A DNA stretch of 64,000 nt, taken from contig NZ_CP059467.1 in NCBI RefSeq assembly GCF_017894365.1, positions 4,312,838 to 4,376,837 on the forward strand, written 5' to 3'. A program made the translations under genes and the position numbers. This stretch comes from Aromatoleum bremense (lineage in GTDB: Bacteria; Pseudomonadota; Gammaproteobacteria; Burkholderiales; Rhodocyclaceae). Positions 44,195 through 52,600 of this stretch are shown here, one piece after another. Every line of letters starts with the position of its first letter. The first letter of the stretch is position 1. Below the pieces are notes generated by a model, which worked only from the letters and a program-made list of their open reading frames with translations, had not been told where the DNA came from and searched no databases.

Positions 44195-44994
44195 CACTTG
44201 CCCTCGCCTTCCTTCCCGACATCACGGAAGCGCGGCTTGCGCTTTTCCAAGAACGCGGCCACGCCTTCATGCGACTCCGCGGTGCCGTAATAAAGGCTGA
44301 GCGCCTGCATGCCGAGACCGCCGATGCCACGGATCGAGTCGCTATCGGCGTTGAACGAGCGTTTGGCAATCGCCAGAGCGGTTGGGCTCATGGCCATGAT
44401 TTCCTCGCACCAGCGGTCCACTTCGGCGTCGAGTTCGGCCGCCGGAACCACGGCATTGACCAGGCCCATCGCCAAGGCTTGCTGGGCGGTGTAGCGACGG
44501 CACAGGAACCAGATTTCGCGTGCCTTCTTTTCACCGACGACGCGGGCGAGCAAAGCGGTGCCGAATCCGGGATCGACTGAGCCGACCTTGGGGCCCACCT
44601 GTCCGAACTGGGCCGTCTCCGAGGCGATCGCGAGGTCGCAGCAAGTGACCAGCACATTGCCCCCGCCGATCGCATAGCCGTTGACCCGGGCGATCACCGG
44701 CTTCGGCACTTCGCGGATCAAACCCTGAAGCTCCTCGACCGGCAAGCCGATCAGGCCGCGGCCGTCGTAGCCGCCGTCATGCGCCGACTGGTCGCCACCG
44801 GTGCAGAAGGCCTTGTCGCCGCTGCCGGTAAGGACCACCACGCCGATTGAACGATCCCACGCAGCCTTGTGGAGCGCATCGATCAGTTCGTCGCAGGTCT
44901 TGCCGCGGAACGCGTTGTATTTCTCCGGGCGGTTGATCGTAATCCGGGCAACGCCCGCGGTAACTTCGAAAAGGATGTCGGTATAGTCGCTCAT
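44194..44994 (-). CDS. badI: 2-ketocyclohexanecarboxyl-CoA hydrolase (ring cleavage)
   Basis: The 266-residue crotonase-family protein matches BadI closely: NRPEKYNAFRGKTCDELIDA, then GDKAFCTGGDQSAHDGGYDG, VNGYAIGGGNVLVTCCDLAI and GQVGPKVGSVDPGFGTALLA. The TGGDQ and SVDPG motifs distinguish BadI and its relative MenB from ordinary enoyl-CoA hydratases. BadI hydrolyses 2-ketocyclohexane-1-carboxyl-CoA to pimeloyl-CoA, opening the alicyclic ring. It lies directly after badH (8 bp) and overlaps badK. The start follows GAGGAATATC. This gene is the strongest evidence that the operon degrades alicyclic acids. Confidence 0.93.
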   Translation of the reverse strand: MSDYTDILFEVTAGVARITINRPEKYNAFRGKTCDELIDALHKAAWDRSIGVVVLTGSGDKAFCTGGDQSAHDGGYDGRGLIGLPVEELQGLIREVPKPVIARVNGYAIGGGNVLVTCCDLAIASETAQFGQVGPKVGSVDPGFGTALLARVVGEKKAREIWFLCRRYTAQQALAMGLVNAVVPAAELDAEVDRWCEEIMAMSPTALAIAKRSFNADSDSIRGIGGLGMQALSLYYGTAESHEGVAAFLEKRKPRFRDVGKEGEGK

Positions 44995-45002
44995 GATATT
45001 CC

Positions 45003-45770
45003 TCAGCCGTGCATGGTCAGACCACCGGACACGCTGATAACCTGGCCGGTAATGAAATTGGCGTCGTCGCTCGACAGGAAGGCGACCATGCCTGGAATGT
45101 CTTCAGGCTGCCCGACGCGCTTGAGCGGGATGGCGCGAATCAGACCGTCATAGATCTTCTTGCCGACATCGCCTTCGCCGACAAAGGAGCGAAGAATTGC
45201 CGTATCCGTCGGTCCAGGGCAGACCACATTGACGCGCACGTTGTGACGAGCAGTTTCGCGAGCCAGCGTTTTGCTGAATGCAATGATCCCGCCCTTGCAT
45301 GCGGAATAGACGGACTCACCGGAGGAGCCCACACGGCCCGCGTCAGAGGAGATATTGACAATCTTGCCGCCCCCCTTCGCGATCATGATGGGCAAGACGG
45401 CATGCTGCAGATTCAGGGGACCCATCAGGTTAATATCCACCAGCTTCTGCCAGAAGTCCGGGCTCGTTTCGACGAATGGCTTAAGCACATCCCAACCGGC
45501 GTTATTCACCAGAACATCGATACGACCGAGGCGCTCCGTCACCTCGCCAATTTTCGCGGCCACGCCAGCATGGTCGGTAATGTCCATCACCAAGGGCGTG
45601 ATCTGCCCTTCGAACTCCTTCAGGCGATCGGTCAGTGCCAGCAGGGATGCCTCATTGATGTCGCAGGCAACTACATTGGCGCCTTCTTCGCAGAAGCGCT
45701 TGACCAGCGCTCCGCCGATCCCGCCACCCGCGCCGGTGACGATCACTACTTTTTCCTTAAGACCACGCAT
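45003..45770 (-). CDS. badH: 2-hydroxycyclohexanecarboxyl-CoA dehydrogenase
   Basis: The 255-residue SDR enzyme has the NAD site VTGAGGGIGGALVKRFCEEG, NNAGWDVLKPF, the catalytic Ser region NISSDAGRVGSSGESVYSAC and Lys in YSACKGGIIAFSKT. The GRVGSSGE and NNAGWD motifs are shared with BadH of R. palustris. It oxidises the hydroxyl made by BadK to the ketone cleaved by BadI. It sits between the acyl-CoA ligase and badI in the operon. Confidence 0.9.
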   Translation of the reverse strand: MRGLKEKVVIVTGAGGGIGGALVKRFCEEGANVVACDINEASLLALTDRLKEFEGQITPLVMDITDHAGVAAKIGEVTERLGRIDVLVNNAGWDVLKPFVETSPDFWQKLVDINLMGPLNLQHAVLPIMIAKGGGKIVNISSDAGRVGSSGESVYSACKGGIIAFSKTLARETARHNVRVNVVCPGPTDTAILRSFVGEGDVGKKIYDGLIRAIPLKRVGQPEDIPGMVAFLSSDDANFITGQVISVSGGLTMHG

Positions 45771-45791
45771 TCTTGCTGACTCCTTTGCTAT

Positions 45792-47447
45792 TCACGCTTT
45801 ACGCGCCGAGATGACTTCTGCCGCGTGGGCACGAAGCTTGAATTTCTGCAGCTTTCCCGTTGCCGTTCGGGTAATCGGCTCGAAGATGATGTGCCGTGGG
45901 ACTTTGAAGCCCGGCAACTTGGTGCGGCAGAACTGAATCACGTCCTGTTCGGAGACCTTGCCGACGTGCTCGGGTCTGAGATCGATGATTGCGCACGGCA
46001 CCTCGCCCCACTTTTCGTCGGGAACCGCAACCACGGCGACCTCCGCAATCGCCGGGAGGGTGTAGAGGACGTCTTCGAGTTCGAGCGAGGAAACGTTCTC
46101 GCCACCGGAAATGATGATGTCCTTGGAACGATCCTTGATCTCGATGTAGCCGTCCTCATGCATGACGGCGAGGTCACCGGTGTGATACCAGCCGTCGGCA
46201 AAGGCTTCCCGGGTTGCGGCGGGGTTCTTGAGATAGCCCTTCATCGCTAGGTTGCCCCTGAACATCACCTCGCCGATCGTCTTGCCGTCACGCGGAACGG
46301 ACTCGTACGAGTCGGGGGCGCAGACGATCATTTCATCCGCAACCACCGTCCGTACCCCCTGACGGCCGAGACGGCCCATCCGCTCCGTCAGATCCAGGCC
46401 TTCCCAGCTCTCCTGGGATTGGCAAAGGGTCGTAATTCCGTGCATCTCGGTCATGCCATAGACATGGAGCACCGAAAAGCCCATCTCGACGACTTGTTGC
46501 AGGACTGAAACCGGCGGAGACGCCCCGGCGCACACCACCTTGATCGGCTCGTCAGGAGCTTTCCAGGACGCCGGCTTGCCCGCGATCAGAAAGTTCAGAA
46601 CCGTGGGAGCACTGCAGAAATGGGTGACCTGATGCTGCTCGATCGCCGCGAAAATGTCGCTGGCGGCAGCTTTGCGCAAGCAGACATGCGTGCCCCCGAC
46701 CGCGGCCAGTGCCCAGGCATAGCACCAGCCGTTGCAGTGGAAGAGCGGCAGCGTCCACAAATAGACGGGCCGCCGCCCCGCCAATTCCGCATTGATGATC
46801 TGGCCCAGGGAATTCAGGTAAGCCCCGCGGTGATGGTAGACGACCCCTTTCGGATTGCCAGTCGTGCCCGAGGTGTAGTTCAGCGCGATGGCTTCCCATT
46901 CCTCTTCGGGATAGCGAACGGAGACGGTCCGGGGCGCCGACTCGAGGAAGTCCTCGTACTCGATCTTCCCGATCAGATCGGTCGATCCGGCGTCACTGTC
47001 CGCGATGTCGATGACCGGAATCGGCATGCCGCTCAGGGCGATCGCGTCCCGAGCCACCTTGGCGAATTGCTGATCGACCAGCATTACCTTCGTCTCGGAG
47101 TGCTCCAGAATGAAAGCAACTGCCGCTGCATCGAGGCGAATGTTGATGCAATTGATGACGCCACCCGAAAGCGGAACACCGAACTGTGCCTCGACCATCG
47201 CCGGAACATTGGGGGCCATGATCGCAACCGTGTTACCGCGTTCGACCCCGGAAGCGATCAGCGCGCGGGCAAGTTTATGGCAGCGATCCGAATACTCGGC
47301 CCAGGTGTACCGACGGTCCTTGTAGATGACCGCAGTACGATCCGGAAATACCTCGGCAGCGCGCGTGAGGAAGCGAATTGGCGTCAGCGCCTGGAAGTTG
47401 GCCTGGCACTTTTCGAGATCGGTATTGAATTTGTGCATGGTTTGCAT
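45792..47447 (-). CDS. AMP-dependent acyl-CoA ligase, candidate cyclohexanecarboxylate-CoA ligase (AliA-like)
   Basis: The 551-residue adenylate-forming enzyme has the phosphate-binding motif LNYTSGTTGNPKGVVYHHRG, the motif VYGMTEMHGITT, YHTGDLAVMHEDGYIEIKDR and the C-terminal catalytic Lys in TATGKLQKFKLR. It resembles medium-chain/DmdB-type ligases. Given the operon, activation of cyclohexanecarboxylate or a related imported acid is the most likely role, equivalent to AliA. Chain-length specificity is not readable. It begins 18 bp after fadH. Confidence 0.85.
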   Translation of the reverse strand: MQTMHKFNTDLEKCQANFQALTPIRFLTRAAEVFPDRTAVIYKDRRYTWAEYSDRCHKLARALIASGVERGNTVAIMAPNVPAMVEAQFGVPLSGGVINCINIRLDAAAVAFILEHSETKVMLVDQQFAKVARDAIALSGMPIPVIDIADSDAGSTDLIGKIEYEDFLESAPRTVSVRYPEEEWEAIALNYTSGTTGNPKGVVYHHRGAYLNSLGQIINAELAGRRPVYLWTLPLFHCNGWCYAWALAAVGGTHVCLRKAAASDIFAAIEQHQVTHFCSAPTVLNFLIAGKPASWKAPDEPIKVVCAGASPPVSVLQQVVEMGFSVLHVYGMTEMHGITTLCQSQESWEGLDLTERMGRLGRQGVRTVVADEMIVCAPDSYESVPRDGKTIGEVMFRGNLAMKGYLKNPAATREAFADGWYHTGDLAVMHEDGYIEIKDRSKDIIISGGENVSSLELEDVLYTLPAIAEVAVVAVPDEKWGEVPCAIIDLRPEHVGKVSEQDVIQFCRTKLPGFKVPRHIIFEPITRTATGKLQKFKLRAHAAEVISARKA

Positions 47448-47465
47448 CCCCGGAATTGCTCGCCC

Positions 47466-49481
47466 TTAGATCGAAACGGCGAGGCGGGTCGCCTGATCGA
47501 TCGCCCTCAGGGCGTCCAGCTCGCTGGCAACGTCGGCCCCGCCAATCACATGGAATTTGACGCCGGCTTGATCGAGCTCGGCATAAAGTTCCCGGTTCGA
47601 CACCTGGCCGGCACACAGGATGACGTTGTCGACTTGCAGCACGTGCGACTCGCCATCGACCGAGTAATGCAGGCCGTGGTCATCGATCGCGCTATAGGAC
47701 GCGCCGGCAGTCATCGTCACCTTTGCCTTGCGGAGGCGGGCCTTCAGGATCCAGCCGGTGGACTTGCCGAGGTTCTTGCCCAGCGTTTCCGTCTTGCGCT
47801 GGAACATATGGACGGTCCGGATCGGCGCGTGCTCGGCCGCGGGCAAAAGACCGCCCGGGGTCGCGTTGGTCGCATCGACGCCCCATGCCTTGAAGAAGCT
47901 CGAAGGCTTGAGACCCTCATCGTGATCGCCAAGCAGAAACTCGGCGACGTCGAATCCGATCCCCCCTGCGCCGATGATGGCGACGGTATTACCAACGGTC
48001 GCGCGCCCCGTCAGCACATCGATATAGCTGAGGACTTTCGCGTGATTGATGCCGTGAATGTCGGGGGTACGGGGAAGCACACCGGTGGCGATCACGACTT
48101 CATCGAACTTCCCGCCGCCCAGGTCATCGACCGTGGCTTTCTTCCCGAGTTGGATCTTGACCCAGTTCTTTTCCAGCATGACCCGGAAGTAGCGAAGCAT
48201 TTCGTTGAACTCGCTCTTGCCCGGGACCGCCTTGGCCATGTTCAACTGCCCGCCGAGTTGGCTGGCCGCCTCGAAGAGCGTGACGTGATGACCGCGCTCG
48301 GCGGCATTGACCGCAAACGCCATTCCCGCCGGCCCGCCACCGACCACCGCAATTCGCTTTGCCTCCGCAGCCTTGCCCGCCTTGAACTCGATCTCGCGAC
48401 CCGCTCGGGGATTGACCAGGCAGGTCGCCGTACGGTCGGTGAAGATGCGATCCAGACATGCCTGATTGCACGCGATACAGGTGTTGATTTCCGTGCTCAG
48501 CCCGAGGCGCGTCTTCCTCGCGAAATCGGGGTCGGCCAGAAGCGGCCGCGCCATTGACACCAGGTCCGCCGCACCGGATGCGATGATCTCTTCGGCCGTC
48601 TCCGGCATATTGATCCGGTTGGACGCCATCACCGGAATCGACACCGCATCCTTGACGTTCCTCACCGCAGAAATCCATGCGCCACGCGGCACCGCAGCCG
48701 CCATGGTGGGCACCCCGGATTCATGCCAGCCCACGCCGATATTGATGAGATCGGCACCCGCGGCTTCGACCCGACGTGCGAACTCGGCGATCTCGGGGCC
48801 GGTCATGCCGCCATCCATCAGGTCGATGGCCGAGATTCGGTAGATGACCATGAAGCCACTGTCCACGCGTGCCCGGACCGCCTTGATGATCTCCAGCGGA
48901 AACCGGAGGCGTTTGTCGAAGCTGCCGCCGAATTCGTCGTCACGATGATTGGTGATTGCCGCCGTGAACTCGTTGATCAGGTAACCCTCGGAGCCCATGA
49001 TCTCGACGCCCTCGTAGCCGGCCTCCTCGGCCAGATAAGCGGTGTGGGCGTAGCTCTCGACCAGCTCCCAGACTTCCCGGGTGCTCAAGTCGCGCGGCGG
49101 GAAGACGTTGATGCGCGCTTTTCCCAACGATGGCGCGACACACGTCGGCACCTTTGCATAGCGCCCGGCGTGCAGGATCTGCAGAACGATGCGTCCACCG
49201 GCCTTGTGCACCTCGGAGGTGACCAGTCGATGCTCGGGGAGCTGATCCACGCTGTTCAGCACCGGTGCATCCTTGTCCATTACTCCTTCCGGCGTAGGTG
49301 AATAGCCGCCGGTGAGGATGAGACCGATCTCACCCGCAGCCCGGGTCGCGTAGAACGCCGCAAGCCGCTCATGGGGACGATCGAGGGTCTCGAGGCGCGT
49401 GTGCATCGCACCCATGACCATTCGATTGGGTAGCACCGTGTCCGCCACGCGGAGCTCGGAAAGGAGGTGAGGAAAGGTCAT
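47466..49481 (-). CDS. fadH: 2,4-dienoyl-CoA reductase, FadH type
   Basis: The 671-residue protein matches E. coli FadH in length and layout. The N-terminal FMN TIM barrel has the active-site Tyr region IMGSEGYLINEFTAAITNHR and the His in GVGWHESGVPTM. The 4Fe-4S cysteines lie in CIACNQACLDRIF with a further Cys in TATCLVNP. The C-terminal FAD/NADPH domain has RIAVVGGGPAGMAFAVNAAE. The enzyme reduces 2,4-dienoyl-CoA to a 3-enoyl-CoA using NADPH. As first gene of the bad operon it may return an over-oxidised cyclohexadienoyl-CoA to the monoene. Its promoter is the shared divergent site 39 bp upstream. Confidence 0.9.
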   Translation of the reverse strand: MTFPHLLSELRVADTVLPNRMVMGAMHTRLETLDRPHERLAAFYATRAAGEIGLILTGGYSPTPEGVMDKDAPVLNSVDQLPEHRLVTSEVHKAGGRIVLQILHAGRYAKVPTCVAPSLGKARINVFPPRDLSTREVWELVESYAHTAYLAEEAGYEGVEIMGSEGYLINEFTAAITNHRDDEFGGSFDKRLRFPLEIIKAVRARVDSGFMVIYRISAIDLMDGGMTGPEIAEFARRVEAAGADLINIGVGWHESGVPTMAAAVPRGAWISAVRNVKDAVSIPVMASNRINMPETAEEIIASGAADLVSMARPLLADPDFARKTRLGLSTEINTCIACNQACLDRIFTDRTATCLVNPRAGREIEFKAGKAAEAKRIAVVGGGPAGMAFAVNAAERGHHVTLFEAASQLGGQLNMAKAVPGKSEFNEMLRYFRVMLEKNWVKIQLGKKATVDDLGGGKFDEVVIATGVLPRTPDIHGINHAKVLSYIDVLTGRATVGNTVAIIGAGGIGFDVAEFLLGDHDEGLKPSSFFKAWGVDATNATPGGLLPAAEHAPIRTVHMFQRKTETLGKNLGKSTGWILKARLRKAKVTMTAGASYSAIDDHGLHYSVDGESHVLQVDNVILCAGQVSNRELYAELDQAGVKFHVIGGADVASELDALRAIDQATRLAVSI

Positions 49482-49519
49482 GGTTTGTCTCCGTGGTTGT
49501 ATTTGTCAGCCTCGGGTTC

Positions 49520-49581
49520 ATCTTGGATCCGTGCGGTATTTGTGTCAAGTACTTGATAGATATTTTTCTCAGATGTAGAGT
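49520..49581. promoter_or_regulatory. Divergent promoter pair with central TCAAGTACTTGA operator
   Basis: Minus strand (towards fadH): TTGACA at 49543-49548, 17 bp, CAAGAT at 49520-49525. Plus strand (towards the acyl-CoA dehydrogenase): TTGATA at 49553-49558, 17 bp, TAGAGT at 49576-49581. The perfect 12-bp palindrome at 49545-49556 overlaps both -35 boxes, so a single bound dimer could control both operons. The layout repeats that at 27471-27532. The remainder of 49482-49715 is AT-rich and non-coding. Confidence 0.75.
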
Positions 49582-49715
49582 TGCATTGCGTTTTAAGGCG
49601 ATACATCTATACCGCTATATCAAGGCGTTTACTCATAAACCTCACTCTCCCTTCAACATGCGACACGGGCTCGCGCGCGTTCCGGTCATGTTGCCCACCA
49701 GCTCACGGATCCCTT

Positions 49716-51512
49716 ATGAACGAATACATCGCCCCGCTACATGAGATGCGCTTTCTGCTTCATGACATGGCCAGCCTCGATGAAGTCGCAGGACTCCCTG
49801 GCTATGAAGAGACATCGCCAGACCTGGCGGATGCCATCCTCGAAGAGGCGGGGAAGTTCGCTAATGGCGTTCTGTCCCCCCTCAATCGCAGCGGCGATAT
49901 CGAAGGCGCGCGGTGGCAGGCTGATGGCGTTCGCATGCCCGGCGGGTGGCGCGAGGCGTACAAACTGTTCAGCGAGAGCGGCTGGACCTCGCTTGCCTCG
50001 CCGAAGGAATCAGGCGGCCAAGAGCTTCCGCAACTGCTGTCGACCTTCGTCGAAGAGATTTGGAATGGGGCAAACATGGCTTTCGCCCTCTCCCCCATGC
50101 TGACTCGCGGCGCCCAGCAGGTACTCGAACTTCGAGGGTCCGACTACCTCAAAAGAACATTCCTGCCCGCGATGGTGCGTGGCGAATGGACCGGCACGAT
50201 GGTGCTCACGGAACCGCAGGCCGGATCCGACCTTGCAGCCATTCGCACACGCGCCATCCGCCAAGCCGATGGCACCTACCGGCTGCATGGCCAGAAGATT
50301 TTCATCACCTACGGTGACCACGACATGGCGCCCAACATCGTGCATCTGGTCCTTGCGCGAGTCGAAGGCGCACCGGCAGGCAGCAAGGGCATCTCCCTGT
50401 TCGTCGTACCCAAGATCCTGGTCGATGCGGACGGCTCGCTCGGCGCCCCCAACGATGTCCGCTGTGTTTCGATCGAACACAAGATGGGGATCCACGCCAG
50501 CCCGACCTGCGTAATGGCCTTTGGCGACAACCAGGGGGCGACCGGATACCTCGTCGGCGAAGAAAATCGCGGCCTGGACAACATGTTCATCATGATGAAT
50601 GCGGCTCGATTCGCCGTTGGCCTCGAGGGACTGGGTATCGGCGAGCGTGCCTATCAACGCGCCCTCGCCTATGCGAAAGAACGTATCCAGGGCTCGGAAC
50701 TCGGCGACAAGTCGGGCACGAGGGTGCCTATCGTGCGGCATCCCGACGTTCGACGGATGCTCCTGTCGATGAAATCCCGCATCGAGGTCATGCGCGCCCA
50801 GGCGTGCTCGATTGCGGTTGCCATGGATGTCGCCGCCCGGCATCCCGACGAAGCGATGCGCAACGAGAGCCTGGCATTTGTCGACCTGATGATGCCCGTC
50901 GCCAAGGGCTGGTTCACGGAAAGCGGTATCGATATTGCGTCCCTCGGCATCCAGATCCATGGCGGCATTGGTTTCATCGAGGAAACCGGCGCCGCACAGC
51001 ACCTGAGAGATGCCCGAATCACGGCCATCTACGAGGGAACCACAGGCATCCAGGCAGCCGACCTCATCGGCCGCAAGGTGGCACGGGACGAGGGCAAATC
51101 CATCCTCGCTCTCGTCGAGAAGATGCGCAAGGTTCAATCCGACCTCGAACGCCATGACGAATCCGACCTGACCGCGCTCGGGACCGCCCTCAGGGACGGC
51201 ATCGATGCGCTGACAAGAAGTGTCGAGTTCGTCCTCGACACCTACGCCGTCGAGCCCAATCGTGCGGCCGCCGGCGCCGCCCCCTTCCTCGAACTCTTCA
51301 GCATTGTCACCGGTGGTTGGCAGCTCGGTCGTTCGGCGCTGGTTGCAACGGACAAACTTCGAGCAGCCGCCGGCCAATCGACGTTCTACAAGACGAAGGT
51401 CCGAACGGCCCGGTTCTTTACCGATCATTTCCTGTCCCGTGCCAACGGCTTGGCTCTAGCCATCACCGCGGGAGCGGAAGCGGTGCTCGCGATGGATGAA
51501 TCGAACTTCTAA
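49716..51512 (+). CDS. Acyl-CoA dehydrogenase, large (DmdC/AcdC-like) type
   Basis: The 598-residue enzyme is longer than ordinary acyl-CoA dehydrogenases and carries the extra C-terminal domain of this subgroup (ending AEAVLAMDESNF). Family motifs: GTMVLTEPQAGSDLAAIRTR, IEHKMGIHASPTCVMAFGDN, GIQIHGGIGFIEETGAAQHL and the catalytic Glu in ARITAIYEGTTGIQAADL. It diverges from fadH and shares its operator. It could perform the first dehydrogenation of cyclohexanecarboxyl-CoA (the AliB step) or of a chain intermediate. The start MNEYIAPL fits the family; the upstream frame is AT-rich leader. Confidence 0.88.
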   Translation: MNEYIAPLHEMRFLLHDMASLDEVAGLPGYEETSPDLADAILEEAGKFANGVLSPLNRSGDIEGARWQADGVRMPGGWREAYKLFSESGWTSLASPKESGGQELPQLLSTFVEEIWNGANMAFALSPMLTRGAQQVLELRGSDYLKRTFLPAMVRGEWTGTMVLTEPQAGSDLAAIRTRAIRQADGTYRLHGQKIFITYGDHDMAPNIVHLVLARVEGAPAGSKGISLFVVPKILVDADGSLGAPNDVRCVSIEHKMGIHASPTCVMAFGDNQGATGYLVGEENRGLDNMFIMMNAARFAVGLEGLGIGERAYQRALAYAKERIQGSELGDKSGTRVPIVRHPDVRRMLLSMKSRIEVMRAQACSIAVAMDVAARHPDEAMRNESLAFVDLMMPVAKGWFTESGIDIASLGIQIHGGIGFIEETGAAQHLRDARITAIYEGTTGIQAADLIGRKVARDEGKSILALVEKMRKVQSDLERHDESDLTALGTALRDGIDALTRSVEFVLDTYAVEPNRAAAGAAPFLELFSIVTGGWQLGRSALVATDKLRAAAGQSTFYKTKVRTARFFTDHFLSRANGLALAITAGAEAVLAMDESNF

Positions 51513-51569
51513 CGGACGTGCCTAGCGTCGCCGTCTTTGACCAACCACTTGTGCCAAAAGGAGCTCAAC

Positions 51570-52364
51570 ATGGAATTCTCGAACATCACCCTCACATTCG
51601 ACGGAAGCATCGCCCGGCTGACACTGAACCGCCCGGAGAAACTCAACAGCCTGAACGATGAGACAAATCGTGAATTGCTGGCTGCCCTGGATCAGGTGCA
51701 GGATCACGGATCGGCCCGCGTTCTGGTCATCACCGGTGCCGGACGAGCGTTCTGCGCCGGCCAGGACCTTGCCGACCCCGCCATGCAAGCCAAGGGTGGC
51801 AAGCTTCCCGACATCGGCAACGTCGTCGAAAGGAATTTCAAACCACTGGTGATGCGCCTCCAGAACCTGCGCGTACCGACCATTGCAGCGGTCAATGGTG
51901 TCGCCGCAGGTGGCGGCGCGTCGTTCGCACTCGCCTGCGACGTCGTTGTTGCCACCCAGTCCGCGTATTTCCTTCAGGCCTTTTCCCGCATTGCGCTCAG
52001 CCCGGATACCGGAAGCACCTGGTTCCTGCCGCAGCGCCTCGGGATCGCTCGCGCCTTGGGCCTGGCGATGTTCGCGGAAAAACTCCCCGCTGCAAAAGCT
52101 GCCGAATGGGGCCTGATCTGGCAGGCACTGGACGACAGCGAGTTCTCGGCCGGCGTCGATGCGCTCGCCCAGCAATTGGCCGCCATGCCCACCAAAGCCC
52201 TTGTCCGCACCCGACAGGCGATGCATGCGTCCACAACGAATACCCTGGAACAGCAACTATCGCTGGAAGCTTGCTTCGTCCGCGAACTTGGATGGAGCGA
52301 AGACTATCGCGAAGGCGTCGAAGCCTTTACCGAAAAGCGCCAACCAGTCTTTACCGGCAACTGA
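51570..52364 (+). CDS. Enoyl-CoA hydratase/isomerase, PaaG-like
   Basis: The 264-residue crotonase-fold protein has GAGRAFCAGQDLADPAMQAK (oxyanion hole, with the GQDL motif typical of PaaG-like members), NGVAAGGGASFALACDVVVA and ALSPDTGSTWFLPQRLG, where Asp replaces the usual second Glu, also as in PaaG. PaaG isomerises ring epoxides or 2/3-enoyl-CoAs. Here it would serve beta-oxidation of ring-derived acyl-CoAs or double-bond shifting. The start at 51570 follows AAAGGAG; a longer frame from 51537 lacks one. It is second in the operon and is followed by a terminator. Confidence 0.88.
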   Translation: MEFSNITLTFDGSIARLTLNRPEKLNSLNDETNRELLAALDQVQDHGSARVLVITGAGRAFCAGQDLADPAMQAKGGKLPDIGNVVERNFKPLVMRLQNLRVPTIAAVNGVAAGGGASFALACDVVVATQSAYFLQAFSRIALSPDTGSTWFLPQRLGIARALGLAMFAEKLPAAKAAEWGLIWQALDDSEFSAGVDALAQQLAAMPTKALVRTRQAMHASTTNTLEQQLSLEACFVRELGWSEDYREGVEAFTEKRQPVFTGN

Positions 52365-52390
52365 TTTCAGGACGTTTCGACTACGCCGGG

Positions 52391-52421
52391 CCGTAGGACA
52401 GGCACCCTTGTCCTACGGTTT
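52391..52421 (+). terminator. Rho-independent terminator after the PaaG-like gene
   Basis: CCGTAGGACA and TGTCCTACGG form a perfect 10-bp stem around an 8-nt loop, followed by TTT. It closes the acyl-CoA dehydrogenase/hydratase operon before the MarR gene. Confidence 0.75.
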
Positions 52422-52549
52422 CGCTCAAGTCACGACACCGGGCGCTTCCGTCCGGGAACGTACCACGCCGCATGCCGACGTACACGGGGACACGGCATGA
52501 TCCATCCACTCTTCGGGCCCGAGACCTCCGCTGGTAGACTGATATGTTC

Positions 52550-52565
52550 GTTTCGATCCCGAAAC
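52550..52565. promoter_or_regulatory. Palindrome before the MarR gene
   Basis: GTTTCGATCCCGAAAC is an inverted repeat with perfect 6-bp arms, lying 36 bp upstream of the chosen MarR start. It may be an autoregulatory operator. It differs from the TCAAGTACTTGA sites. Confidence 0.45.
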
Positions 52566-52600
52566 ATGATCTGCAATCCCTTGGATGGATCCATCGCCCC

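Noticed and set aside
46620..48557. A 645-codon plus-strand open frame
   Set aside because: It runs antisense across the acyl-CoA ligase and fadH, both of which have complete catalytic motifs. It has no ribosome binding site or domain of its own.
42268..52364. A DMSP demethylation pathway (DmdB/DmdC/DmdD/AcuI-like genes together)
   Set aside because: The ligase, large acyl-CoA dehydrogenase, hydratases and AcuI-like enzyme each resemble Dmd or Acu members at family level. However, BadH and BadI are specific to ring carboxyl-CoAs and there is no DmdA, so an alicyclic-acid pathway explains the set better.
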